Notes: a model not told the origin generated them from the letters alone. Shown: positions 52,263 through 62,035, numbered from the stretch's first letter. The stretch: 64,000 nucleotides of DNA from Azorinus chamasolen (GCA_963576725.1 OY755237.1:55279805-55343804); one strand, 5' to 3'. Program-made: numbers and translations.

Positions 52263-52349
52263 AACCAGTTTCCTGCTGTAAAACGGACTGCTCAAACTCC
52301 GATCACTTACATATATATAGGATCGATGCGTTGAATTCGCTGTCTGTAT

Positions 52350-52770
52350 CTACAGTATCCCCTAAAGCGACCACTTCATGAATATAGTTGAACTTCGATA
52401 TCTCGAACATCAATGGACCATGTACATTACTTCGAGAGAATAAAAAATCGAGTTATCCGATTTCTAATCTGAACAATTTCTCTAGTTCATTGCTTGATAC
52501 AGGTTTAAAGTAATGCTGAAAGCTCCTACAGGAGCTTTCAGCATTACTTTAGACCTGCATTAAGCGGTCACATGTCTAGATAGATTTTGTATTGTATATT
52601 TTGGAAGGACCGAACGTTTCATCCTGATATTCGAATTATCCGAGTTCGAGGTATGGATGTTCAACTGTATATAGGTTTCTTTAAAGTCAGGTAGTTGCTT
52701 GACGCCGGACAAAAAGAAATGCAGAAAGCTCCTGTGAGTTTTCTGCATTACTTTTGTCCTACATTAAGCT
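52350..52770. mobile_element. Compound family G region with a second pogo-like MITE
   Basis: CAGTATCCCCTAAAGCGACC start of a G copy, interrupted by an element with ends AGTTGAACTTCGATATCTCG (52384) and TTCGAGGTATGGATGTTCAACT (to 52670). The latter encloses its own perfect palindrome AAAGCTCCTACAGGAGCTTT (52509-52550). A G right half with GAAAGCTCCTGTGAGTTTTC follows. Confidence 0.65.
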
Positions 52771-52782
52771 ACCATATACCCC

Positions 52783-53019
52783 TCTAACCCTTTACTCCAT
52801 AAATGCGCCTTTCTACACATTTGCAAACAGAATAGACCCAGATCAGACAGCCTCTATAGAAACCGTCTGATCAGGGTCTGCTCTGTTTGCTTATAATATG
52901 ATATAGATCTGAGTCTACAGTTTCCATCATGGCCAATCATGTACCGTCGTAAAAATTCATCTAATTAATATTCATTGCATCATTATTTCTTACATGGATA
53001 TTCATGGAGTAAAGGGTGT
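52783..53019 (+). mobile_element. Family C MITE, complete
   Basis: CTAACCCTTTACTCCATAAA start, GGAGTAAAGGGTGT end. Palindrome ACAGCCTCTATAGAAACCGT, arms CCCAGATC / GATCAGGGTCTGC. Confidence 0.9.
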
Positions 53020-53465
53020 CTGACGTGGTGTCTTACTAGGAGTTTAACTGTATTGTCAAACAGTAATCATTCGGCGTTTAGTCTGCATTCAGACTGTTTG
53101 CAAATGCTTGTATACGATGCTTGTCAGGTCGTAATTAGCAGCATAAGGAATGGCAGACAACTTTTTTTATAAGATAGGCCATGCGAAACGTGACAGCTGG
53201 CATAGCATTAATTCTCTGCAAAAGAACCTATTCTATAATATGAACTGTATTCTGTTGACTCCATAAATAGCTTCAGTCATTTTGACTAGTTTTATGCAGT
53301 GATTGTCAGAAGAACTGATTTATTACTCTTCAGATATGTTGTCAGGGTGTCAAACAATCTGGATCCGGAACTGTGTGGGAGATTTGAGACAGGAATTTTA
53401 CAATGGACTCTGCTGCTACTCTGTAAGGTCTAATCCATTCAGTTTGAAAGGATTGGGTTGGAGTA
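53020..53465. other. Unannotated; scattered E pieces
   Basis: GTCAAACAGTAATCATTCGGCG and TCAGACTGTTTGCAAATGC (53055-53105), GTGTCAAACAATCTGGATCC (53346). No complete element or gene. Confidence 0.4.
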
Positions 53466-53468
53466 ATA

Positions 53469-53661
53469 CGGTGAAACCTCTCTATAACGACCGCGAAATT
53501 GAGGTATTGAGGGCAGGTGACCGCTTAAAGCAAGGTGAAAGTAAAACAGAACGCTCCTATAGGAGCGTTCTGTTTCACTTTCACCTTGCTTTAAGCAGCC
53601 ACCTTCATTTAACACAAAATACTTAATTTAATTTAGTGGCCGTTATAGAGAGGTTTTACTG
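53469..53661. mobile_element. Family G MITE, complete
   Basis: TA at 53467-53468 and 53662-53663. Ends CGGTGAAACCTCTCTATAAC and GTTATAGAGAGGTTTTACTG. Palindrome AACGCTCCTATAGGAGCGTT, stem over 50 bp; nearest relative is 19810. Confidence 0.95.
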
Positions 53662-53714
53662 TACACAATTCCCATGGAAAACAGTACAGGCAAGCTAGGA
53701 CTGGGCTTGGATGG

Positions 53715-54190
53715 ACCTTTTTAACTTACCTCTTCACATCATAGCAAACATTAAGTCGTTGCAAAGAGAATAGCCATATACCATGCGGCTCCTGAAGGTA
53801 TAGTCTGATCAGAGTCTACTCTGTTTGCTTATGAAATGCTATATCAGAGCAACAGACACACATGCGTGCTCAGATACTAAAATCGCAATTTCTCCACCAA
53901 ACCTTTCATGTTGTGACCACTCTTTAGAATAGTCTCTTCGGGGTTTGGTGGATAAATAGAGGAGAACTTTATTTTTGAAAATGTTTTAATTAACGTATCT
54001 TATCTGGACCTGAATGCTATATATAGATCTGATTCTACATTTTCTGCCGTGGTCAGATCTTCAATTGATCTGATTCTACATTTTCTGCCGTGGTCATATC
54101 TTCAATTTTTCATAATACCATTATGAAAATTTTGCTAATAGATATTCATGATGTCATTTTTTTCCCTTAATATTCATAAGGTAAACTACA
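53715..54190 (+). mobile_element. C MITE with an H palindrome inside
   Basis: TTTTTAACTTACCTCTTCAC start, core GCGGCTCCTGAAGGTATAGTC, then the H element (53888-53956), then a C long side with TCTGATTCTACATTTTCTGC duplicated (54009, 54069). Ends near ATTCATAAGGTAAAC. Confidence 0.7.
53888..53956. repeat. Family H foldback, right arm shortened
   Basis: ATTTCTCCACCAAACC...TTGTGACCACTCTTTAGAAT...GTCTCTTCGGGGTTTGGTGG. Confidence 0.82.
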
Positions 54191-54255
54191 TGTATTGAAA
54201 CAGGGCCTATATTATTTTTTAAAGTGCCCCAGATGTTGGTTCCCTGCAATGAATT

Positions 54256-54345
54256 GATTAACCATTTCCCTCATACAAACGATTGTTCACACCATTGCAG
54301 AGTAGACCCATATCGAGCGACTCTTGTAGTATGCTACGTCGATAT
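54256..54345 (+). repeat. A MITE short-side fragment
   Basis: ATTAACCATTTCCCTCATAC then GCAGAGTAGACCCATATCGAGC. The rest is lost. Confidence 0.65.
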
Positions 54346-54478
54346 CGTCTGCAAAAAATGTCGTTTACTTAATATGGCAATGTATATTATTCTTAAGTTT
54401 TCTTTCAAAAATTTAAATTTCAGTGTCTCAGAGAAAATTTGAGGAAAACACTTATTTCATAATTTATGCTGACAGAGG

Positions 54479-54705
54479 TTAACCCTTTACCCCATTAATA
54501 CGCCTGTCTACGCCTTTGCAAACAGCGTGAACCAGATCAGATGTCTCCTATAGGATGATTGGGATCTGCTCTGTTTTTTTATGAAACAATATAGATATAA
54601 TTATACAGTTTCTGCTATGGTCAAATCTTCCTGTGTAACTATAACAATAAATTTAATCAACATTTAAGATCTCGCATGGCTATTCAGTATTCATGGAGTA
54701 AATAA
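54479..54705 (+). mobile_element. Family C MITE, palindrome collapsed
   Basis: TTAACCCTTTACCCCATTAA start, ATTCATGGAGTAAATAATG end. The right arm is shortened (TGTCTCCTATAGGATGATTGG). Confidence 0.83.
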
Positions 54706-54774
54706 TGTATTTACTGCAGTCATGCAGTCGGCCCTCGAATGGTTTGGTTACGTGTAAATACTATATTTACACCT

Positions 54775-55021
54775 TTAACCCTTTCCCATATAAACGTGTT
54801 TTCAGGCGTTTGTAAAAGAGTAGACCCAGATCAGACGGCTCCTAGAGGAGCCGTCTGATCAGGGTCTGCTCTGTTAGCAAATAGAATTTGATAGATGGGA
54901 TTCTTTACTTTCGATAATGTCTACAATATTTCACCTTCCATATTCCATTCTAACTATTTTGTTAATTCATATTCAGTAGGTATTGAAGTTTGGCCTAAGT
55001 ACAGAACAAGGAAAGGGTTTA
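54775..55021 (+). mobile_element. Family A MITE, complete
   Basis: TTAACCCTTTCCCATATAAA start, CAAGGAAAGGGTTTA end. Palindrome ACGGCTCCTAGAGGAGCCGT with intact arm mismatch. Confidence 0.92.
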
Positions 55022-55069
55022 GTACGTGCACGTTTACAAACAACACACTGTTAGTTTGATTTTATTCTT

Positions 55070-55580
55070 CAGTATGCTATGGGCAAAACCGTGAAAACGT
55101 TTGTAAACAGTTCGGATCCAGACGAGATCCCGAGACTCCAAAAGCGTCTAATACTGACTGTATGGTTTTAGAAGAAATACAATACAGCACTAGACGGATC
55201 AGACAAAGTTTTTAATTGGTTGTAAATCTAGTTAGCAGACTAAAAGGTTTAACCCTTTTCATGCTAAGCGCGCATTGACATGCATTAATTTTGTTATCAG
55301 CCATTATAGTATGGAAAAGTTTTAACTGGATTCCCAGCGATGACGCATAGTTGTACTGTAGGCTATATATAAACTGTTTACCATATTTCATTAGGTGTAC
55401 CAACGTCAATATCTGACGCACTTTGAATATATCCTTGCGGGTGCTGGGCTAAATTGTCGCCTGCTAACTATTCTCGTCTGCTTCAATTTATATCCCGTGC
55501 ATAATAAGTATCTTGGCAGGCAATGTCAAGAGCGATGAATATTCATGAAAAGTAACCCCCCCCCATTATGTATAGCAATC
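55070..55580. repeat. Family E relics and unique sequence
   Basis: CAGTTCGGATCCAGACGAGATCC (55108) and GTCGCCTGCTAACTATTCTCGTCTGC (55455) are E pieces. TTTAACCCTTTTCATGCTAAGCGC at 55248 resembles an E terminus. No complete element. Confidence 0.5.
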
Positions 55581-55583
55581 GAT

Positions 55584-55828
55584 TTAACCATTTCCTTTAT
55601 ATATATGTCTTTTCATGCATTTGCAGACAGAGTAGATCCAGATCAGACTGAACCTATAGGATCCGTCTGACCAGGGTCTGTCCTGTTTGCTTTAACATGA
55701 TAAAGAGCTGAAAAAGCTGTCAAGGCAAAAAAACATCCATTGAAAAGCTTACACATTACAAAAGTTCAGTTAATAAATACTCATGATGCCATTATTTCTT
55801 ACATGAATATTGAACAGGAAAAGAGTTG
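55584..55828 (+). mobile_element. Family A/C hybrid MITE
   Basis: TTAACCATTTCCTTTATATA start, AACAGGAAAAGAGTTGA end. Palindrome CTGAACCTATAGGATCCGT. Confidence 0.88.
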
Positions 55829-55929
55829 AGTATCATCATTAGAAAACTGAGTCAATGGATATTCATGAAGTGTTAGGTCTTTGCATAGGTTACCTATTGT
55901 ATGTAACTTTAATACACGTCTCCAGTGGC

Positions 55930-56151
55930 GTTACATCTTTTAATTCATGAATTCATGAATATCTAATATGAATTTTGATAATGGCATATATATGTTGTAG
56001 ATCTATACATAAAACCTTAAAGTCGGATAACTTATAATTAATAAGCAAACAGAACAGACCCAGATCAGACGGCTCCTATAGAAGCCGTCTGATCTGGGTT
56101 TGCTCTGTTTGCAAATCCGCGAAAATGCGTTTAAATGAGGTACCGGGTTAA
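55930..56151 (-). mobile_element. Family A/C MITE, left end degraded
   Basis: ATTCATGAATTCATGAATAT long side, palindrome ACGGCTCCTATAGAAGCCGT, end GAGGTACCGGGTTAA. Both arms read CCCAGATC, so the mismatch is lost here. Confidence 0.85.
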
Positions 56152-56171
56152 AAGTAGTTTCTTGAATTTTA

Positions 56172-56310
56172 TGCACAGGTGATGGCTTAACGCAGAATGA
56201 AAGCAATACTGAAAGTTCCTATGAGAACTGTCTGGATTGTTGCTGAAAGTTCCTATGAGAACTGTCTGGATTGTTGCCAGTCTGCATTAAGCTACCGTCT
56301 GTATTTTGAA
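56172..56310. repeat. Family G fragment with duplicated core
   Basis: CAGGTGATGGCTTAACGCAG arm. CTGAAAGTTCCTATGAGAAC + TGTCTGGATTGTTG occurs twice (56208-56275). Right arm TCTGCATTAAGCTACCGTC. Confidence 0.8.
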
Positions 56311-56457
56311 CAATCTGTATTTTTATAGAGTTTATTTGCTTTATTGATCATTAGTTTCCACATAGAAGTGGGCATGTTTATCAGGGAGAATACGATAATC
56401 TTTGTACACTCACGCATCTCATCCAGGAAAATACAACATGGGTTCCCGGTCTTTCAT

Positions 56458-56655
56458 AAGAACTTTGAGTAACTGTCGTCTGCCAACTTTGTTGTCTGCT
56501 ACACAATTTAAAGCGGACTGACACCGTTGATTTTTCATTCATTAGAATGTCGAACGGTTTTGATTCTGATGAAGCGCCCAGTTACTCGGAGTCTCATTTG
56601 GATCTAAACTGCATGGATAATTACGAATCTGTCACTAGCGTGCAAAGAGATGAAA
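56458..56655 (-). mobile_element. Family E MITE, diverged
   Basis: GAGTAACTGTCGTCTGCCAA, arms CGGTTTTGATTCTGATGAAG and GAGTCTCATTTGGATC, terminus CACTAGCGTGCAAAGAGAT. Confidence 0.8.
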
Positions 56656-56718
56656 GTGTTTCCCACAGCTGTTACATAACACAAACGCGTCCTCAGAACA
56701 TGAGAGTTACATGTATAA

Positions 56719-57020
56719 GTTAATAATAACTGCTGAAAAGTACTTTCAAAGAACAGTTTCATTCATTCTTTTATTTCCTTGAAATTTTTTCAAAGTGTCA
56801 AAACTAATAGTATGCTAAAAAGCCGTTGCATACTCTAAAAATAACATAGAAAACCTTCCTCACCCATTGAGTTAATAATAACTGCTGCAAAATTCTTTCA
56901 AAGTAAAATTCTTTCTTTCATTTTTTTCTTTCATTTTTTTTTCAAAGTGTCAACCTATTCATCCGCTATATAGCCGTTGCATACTCTCTGAACATAACAC
57001 AGAACCGCTTCCTTAACCTT
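56719..57020. repeat. 152-bp tandem duplication, two copies
   Basis: GTTAATAATAACTGCTGAAA at 56719 and again at 56871; AGCCGTTGCATACTCT in both. The second copy has an expanded TTTCTTTCATTTTTT tract. Confidence 0.9.
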
Positions 57021-57104
57021 CTGAATTACAAGTTAATGATTTCCTTCATATACACATCTTTTCTGAATTACAAGTTAATGATTTCCTTCATATACACATC
57101 TTTT
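57021..57104. repeat. 42-bp direct repeat, two copies
   Basis: CTGAATTACAAGTTAATGAT + TTCCTTCATATACACATCTTTT twice. The second copy leads into an A/C MITE short side. Confidence 0.93.
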
Positions 57105-57412
57105 CACCTTACATTCATGGCAGACCCAGATCAGACCCTAAGGTTATAAAACTTTTTGCTTGAGTCTGAAATCATTCTCGAGCGTCTGATTTGTCAGATT
57201 CTGAGCTTGCTCAGAATCTGGCCAATCAGATACTTGAAAATGATCTTTATAACCTTGGACCCAAACATTCCCTGTAGGAGCCGTCTGGTCAGAGACTGCC
57301 TATGAAATAATATAGATTTTTGACATGGTAATATATTCCATTAGTTATAATGCTATTATTAAAAAAAATCAGATAATTAATATTCATGATGTCTAAATAA
57401 TCATAAATTAAA
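57105..57412 (+). mobile_element. A/C MITE split by a family J element
   Basis: CACCTTACATTCATGGCAGACCC left, J at 57133-57263, then CCTGTAGGAGCCGTCTGGTC and a C-type long side with TAATTAATATTCATGATGTC. Confidence 0.72.
57133..57263. mobile_element. Family J foldback, short form
   Basis: CCCTAAGGTTATAAAACTTT to ATAACCTTGGACCC. Apex GATTCTGAGCTTGCTCAGAATC. Stem words differ from the other J copies. Confidence 0.82.
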
Positions 57413-57456
57413 GGGGTTATACATCTGCAATGAAGATGTCTACATCAAGTATAATT

Positions 57457-58028
57457 AAGAAATGAATGACGTGCTTCCTGTGTTCATGAGGTTATGCAAC
57501 GCATAGCTTTACGAGCAAAGTTAGTGAAGCCCGAAGGGCTTCACGTGAATCTTTGCTCGTAAAGCTATGCGTTGCATAACCCATGAACACCGGGAGCACG
57601 TCATTTATTTCTTATATTTATATTCCATTGTATTTCTTATATTTAAGAAATGAATGACGTGCTTCCGGTGTTCATGAGGTTATGCAACTTTCTTTTTAGA
57701 ATAAGGTTATATAAGGACGTTGCAGGGCGAATGTAAATATTTAAGAAATGAATGACGTGCTTCCGGTGTTCATGAGGTTATGCAACGCATAGCTTTACGA
57801 GCAAAGTTAATGAAGCCCGAAGGGCTTCACGTGAATCTTTGCTCGTATAGCTATGCGTTGCATAACCCATGAACACCGGGAGCACGCCATTTATTTCTTA
57901 TATTTATATTCCATTGTATTTCTTATATTTAAGAAATGAATGACGTGCTTCCGGTGTTCATGAGGTTATGCAACTTTCTTTTTAGAATAAGGTTATATAA
58001 GGACGTTGCAGGGCGAATGTAAATATTC
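57457..58028. repeat. 286-bp duplication carrying a long palindrome
   Basis: Two copies (57457, 57743). Each has a ~65-bp-arm palindrome (57468-57602; 57754-57888) around GTGAAGCCCGAAGGGCTTCAC and a single-arm remnant (GACGTGCTTCCGGTGTTCAT then AACTTTC). Confidence 0.95.
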
Positions 58029-58044
58029 ATAATTATTTCACGCT

Positions 58045-58273
58045 TTAACCTATTCCCTCATAGGCTACTTTTAGTCCCAACCTCTTTGAATAAATCTACT
58101 GAAAAGGAGCATTAACAAGAGAAAAGGAACCTTTTAGAATTTTGTAGATTGAAACCATTGTGATAAATAGAGAATTTGCTCCTATAGGAGCAAATGCTCT
58201 ATTTATCACAATGGTTTCACTAAGTGATTTTTACAGAGTCGTCAAAAGTCGTCAATATGAGGGAATGAGTTAA
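58045..58273. mobile_element. Family D MITE, complete
   Basis: TTAACCTATTCCCTCATAGG start, TATGAGGGAATGAGTTAA end. Palindrome GAATTTGCTCCTATAGGAGCAAATGC. Confidence 0.93.
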
Positions 58274-58376
58274 AGAATAAGTATGTTCTAAGTATCAAAC
58301 TCCTTGGTTCATGATCAGATTCCTAGTTACTAGACGCCTGGTCTAGATCCAAACTGTTTGCATTGGCAATTACGTG
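58274..58376. repeat. Family E relic
   Basis: AGTATCAAACTCCTTGGTTCATGATCAG and GCCTGGTCTAGATCCAAACTG. Confidence 0.6.
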
Positions 58377-58602
58377 TTAACTACCCATTCCCTCCTTGAC
58401 TATTTTTAGATCCAACCTCTTTGAATAAATCTACTGAAAAGGAGCATTTAGAAAATCTACTAGAGAAAAGTGTATAGTTCTGAAACCAATGTGATAAATA
58501 GAGCATTTGTTTCATTGGAACAAATGCTCTGCTCGTCACAATGGTTTCAAAAATGACTTTTACAGAGGCGTCAAAATGCGTCAATAGGAGGGAATGGGTA
58601 AA
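58377..58602. mobile_element. Family D MITE
   Basis: TTAACTACCCATTCCCTCCT start, GGAGGGAATGGGTAAA end. Apex GAGCATTTGTTTCATTGGAACAAATGCTC. Confidence 0.92.
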
Positions 58603-58776
58603 GCGTCTAAATACATAATGAGACTCAGAAAATGAAACAAAACAGGAAGTACTGAGTAAAACTAGTTTTATTTTCGGCTAATTAACCCTTCACGTGCTGA
58701 AAATGATAATGTCTATTACTACCCAGAAATTCAATAGATTTTTTCTTACATCACATTAGTTTTGTTTTTAAGACTA

Positions 58777-58992
58777 TTAACCATTTCGCTGCCAATGCCG
58801 GATCTGTGATTACCTATGCAAACAGTTTGGATCCAGATCAGACGCCGAGTAACTCGGCGTCTCATCAGGATCCAAATGGTTTGTTCCTATTATATATGGT
58901 TTTGAAACAAAGATGTAGAAAATAAAAAAAATGAAAATTTGTAGCAGACGACAAAGTTAGCAGACGACATAATTTGGCAGCGAAAGGGTTAA
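58777..58992 (+). mobile_element. Family E variant (CGCTGCCAA ends), complete
   Basis: TTAACCATTTCGCTGCCAAT start, ATTTGGCAGCGAAAGGGTTA end. Perfect core GACGCCGAGTAACTCGGCGTC. Arms GGATCCAGATC (short) and ATCAGGATCC (long): mismatch present. Confidence 0.95.
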
Positions 58993-59092
58993 CAGAGTGC
59001 TAAACGGTTTGTATTCAGATGGATCACCGAGCGGCTCGACGTCTCGTCTGGACTGACGTTGTTTTCAAATGCGAGTTAGATGGCGCTTAGCC
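58993..59092. repeat. Family E core fragment
   Basis: GTGCTAAACGGTTTGTATTC, CACCGAGCGGCTCGACGTCTC. Confidence 0.65.
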
Positions 59093-59360
59093 TGAGAAAG
59101 GTTATCAATGGAATAGTCGGGCCCTCTCAGCGATGATCGACGTGTCAGAATTTAAACGAAGATTTCCGATGGTTGGTGGACCATATAAGGAAGGTTATTT
59201 GATCCAGCCTAAGAATAAGAGCACGGTAATAAACTGTCGTCACAGATTGGCTTTCACGTGAAAACCCAACTCTCGTATATCGGTCAAGTGGATAAGTTAC
59301 TCATTACCGAAGACTAGAAAATAATGCTTTTGTAAACAAATATCTGTCAAAATACGAAAT
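59093..59360. other. Unannotated unique sequence
   Basis: No repeat, RNA gene or coding signal recognised. Confidence 0.4.
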
Positions 59361-59592
59361 TATTGTCCTGTTTGTTAACCTGTCAAAATTTAAATAATTA
59401 TACGCTTGCTGAACACGCCATATATAGCTTCGGTTGATATCGATTGAGCTTTCCTACTTGGCTTATTCAAGTACCTGTATATTTATTGTGAATCTCGTGA
59501 AAAACGATTGAAACAGGTTTACCCAAGCTAAATATATCCTTTCAGTGACGTAGGACTACTCAAATTTGACAGGTTAATAAAACAGGACAATA
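59361..59592. mobile_element. Family L MITE with ~30-bp TIRs
   Basis: TATTGTCCTGTTTGTTAACC / TGTCAAAATTT at the left pairs with AAATTTGACAGGTTAATAAAACAGGACAATA at the right. 232 bp, no internal palindrome. The only copy in the window. Confidence 0.85.
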
Positions 59593-59784
59593 CCAACCTG
59601 ATATCTTATAAACAACACATATTGCATTGATGTTTTGTTGTTTGTTACTGTTGTTATTTTCCTTCTTTCTTTTTAGGGGGTGGGGTGGGGGAGATAAAGT
59701 ATGAGTTTTCATATATAAAAACACTTTAATTACCATTACGTGTACCTGCTATGGGATCTTATATCAACCATATCAGTTGGTCAC

Positions 59785-60034
59785 TTAACCATTTTCATGT
59801 TCTGGGTTTAATCTAAATTTCAATACCTACTTAATATTCATGGACAAAATAGTTATGATGAAATATGGAAGTTGGAACATTATAGCCAATTTAGAAATGA
59901 AAGAAACAGAGCTATCAAATTGCATTAGCAAACAGAGCAGACCCGGATAAGACGGTGCTTCTAGAAGCCGTCTGATCTGGGTCTACTCTGTTTGCAGATG
60001 CGTGAAAACGCGTTTATATTAGGGAAAGGGTTAA
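59785..60034 (-). mobile_element. Family A MITE, complete, inserted in a G element
   Basis: TTAACCATTTTCATGTTCTG start, TAGGGAAAGGGTTAA end. Palindrome ACGGTGCTTCTAGAAGCCGT. Flanks GTTGGTCAC and TGCAGGAC are family G. Confidence 0.92.
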
Positions 60035-60164
60035 TGCAGGACGTGCATAATTCAAACACATCATGTAGGAGCTTTCTGCAGTACTTTTTTCTTGCCTTAA
60101 GCTACCACCTGGCTAAAAACCAAGATACAGGCCGGTTAAGGTAGCCGCTTTAGAGATTTTACTG
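60035..60164. repeat. Family G MITE, right half
   Basis: TGCAGGACGTGCATAATTCA, GTAGGAGCTTTCTGC, TTAAGCTACCACCTGG, end TTTAGAGATTTTACTG then TA. The left half is disrupted by the A insertion. Confidence 0.75.
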
Positions 60165-60214
60165 TATCTATGTGAGTCACTCATTTCTCTAAGTCAACCA
60201 TTCCCTTTTCAATT

Positions 60215-60437
60215 TTAACCCATTCCCTCATGTTGACGACTTTTGACGACTCTGTAAAAGTAACTTTGTGAAACCATTGTGATAAATAGAGCATTTGCTC
60301 CTATAGGAGCAAATGCTCTATTTATCACAATGGTTTCAAACTACAAAATTCTGAAATTTTCTCTAGTTAATGCTCCTTTTCGGTAGATTTATTCAAAGAG
60401 GTTGGGTCTAAAAATAGCCTATGAGGTAATGGGTTAA
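60215..60437. mobile_element. Family D MITE, complete, reversed
   Basis: TTAACCCATTCCCTCATGTT start, TATGAGGTAATGGGTTAA end. Perfect palindrome GAGCATTTGCTCCTATAGGAGCAAATGCTC with ~20-bp extra stem. Confidence 0.95.
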
Positions 60438-60439
60438 CT

Positions 60440-60530
60440 TACAAAAGATCACTCCTACGTAAAGGAGCTGTCTGACCCGGGTCTATTTTATTTGCGAATT
60501 CCGAGAAAGCGTATGTATAGAGTAAAGGGT
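60440..60530 (-). repeat. Family C short-side fragment
   Basis: GATCACTCCTACGTAAAGGAGCTGTCTG, GGGTCTATTTTATTTGC, AGAGTAAAGGGTTC. Confidence 0.7.
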
Positions 60531-60597
60531 TCGGCGTTGGAAGGTTTAAATATTCAAATATATTAACCGTTAGTATGTTGGGGAAAGTTTCACACGC

Positions 60598-60846
60598 TTA
60601 AACTTATTTCCTTGTTCTATATTTAGATGAGCTTTCAATACCTACTGAATATTCATACATAAAATAGTTATAATGAAATACGGAAGGTGTAACATTGTAG
60701 TCATTTTAGAAACTTGAGAAACAGAACTGTCAAATCCATTAGCAAACAGAGCAGACCCTGATCAGGCGGCTCATCTAGGAGCCGTCTGATCTGGGTCTAC
60801 TGTTTGTAAATACGTGAAAATCCGTTTATATGAGGGAAAGGGTTAA
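60598..60846 (-). mobile_element. Family A MITE, complete
   Basis: TTAAACTTATTTCCTTGTTC start, GAGGGAAAGGGTTAA end. Palindrome GCGGCTCATCTAGGAGCCGT. Shares its right TTAA with a family F copy. Confidence 0.93.
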
Positions 60847-61043
60847 ACCCTTTTCAGAGTGGAATAGCCCATCAGTGTTTGATAGAGTCCACTCAGTATG
60901 AAATACTTAAACTTGATAGAGGATTTTGAATGGCAAACAATGCAAACTCTGGTTATCTGGAGGGTTCCTCAAGGAGTCCCCTGATCTGGGTCTACACTGT
61001 TTGCAAATGACAGTTGGCGTGTGTCTCGCATGCAAAGGGTTAC
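60843..61043 (-). mobile_element. Family F MITE, sharing TTAA
   Basis: TTAAACCCTTTTCAGAGTGG start, CATGCAAAGGGTTA end. Core GAGGGTTCCTCAAGGAGTCCCC; GGGTCTACACTGTTTGC arm. Confidence 0.85.
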
Positions 61044-61108
61044 AATTGAAAAGATGTTATACAATCTGCAGTTCTCATACGTCTTAAATTGATGTATAAG
61101 TGTGTTGT

Positions 61109-61488
61109 TTAACTATTGGAATGCGACACATGCATATCCTGGCATTTGCAAACAGTGTAGACCCAGATCAGAGGGCTCCTAGAGGAGCCCTCTGATCTGG
61201 GTCTTCACTGTTTACCATTAAAAAATAAAATCTTGTAGCAAGTTTAAACATTTCATACTGCGTGGTCTCTATAGCTAAACACTGGTGAACTATTGTGTGG
61301 TCTCTATAGCTAAACACTGGTGAACTACTGTGTGGTCTCTATAGCTAAACACTGGTGAACTATTGTGTGGTCGCTATAGCTAAACACTGGTGAACTATTG
61401 TGTGGTCTCTATAGCTAAACACTGGTGAACTATTGTGTGGCCGCTATAGCTAAACACTGGTGAACTAATTCAGGGTTGAAAGGGTTAA
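61109..61488 (+). mobile_element. Family F MITE expanded by a 35-bp array
   Basis: TTAACTATTGGAATGCGACA start, GTTGAAAGGGTTAA end. Perfect palindrome CAGAGGGCTCCTAGAGGAGC. The long side contains the tandem array 61262-61468. Confidence 0.88.
61262..61468. repeat. 35-bp minisatellite inside a family F MITE
   Basis: Six units of GTGTGGTCTCTATAGCTAAA + CACTGGTGAACTATT. TATAGCTAAACACTGGTGA resembles F long-side text (ATAGCCCATCAGTGTTTGA in reverse). Confidence 0.95.
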
Positions 61489-61587
61489 AGCGTGACAAAC
61501 TTCCTTAACGGTTAAAAGATTTGAATATTTAAATTTGAAAAGACAAGACGTGATACAATTTGCATTTCATCCGTTAAAACCTCATTT

Positions 61588-61820
61588 TGACCCTTTGTTC
61601 CGTGCACATCTGCGTAAACATGTGTTTTTATTATTTTATCACAATTGCACATGGGCATTGTAATATTTAATTTAACACAAAACTTTAGAATCAGATCTAT
61701 ACAATGACATTGGCAAACAGAGCAGACCCTGGACAGATGGCTCCTACAGGACCCGTCTTATCTGGGTCTGCTAAGTTTGCTAGGGCGTATAGAAAGGCAT
61801 ATTTATGGAGTAACGTTTTA
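61588..61820 (-). mobile_element. Family C/A hybrid MITE
   Basis: TTTTGACCCTTTGTTCCGTG start, GGAGTAACGTTTTA end. Palindrome ATGGCTCCTACAGGACCCGT. Confidence 0.85.
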
Positions 61821-62035
61821 TGGTGACGCTAAGTGTGTTGTTGTTCAAGGGCGCACCAATATATGGCTACGTTCGTACTGGAATGTACTTGAATTGTAGG
61901 TGACAATAATATCCTACTCAGTATACAGAGAGATAAATAATATGAAACAACATGATTTAGGGAAATCGCAATGTACTTTAACCAGAGCTTCAGATAAGAT
62001 ACCTAAATTAAAACATTTTCAAGAACAACTTCTTT

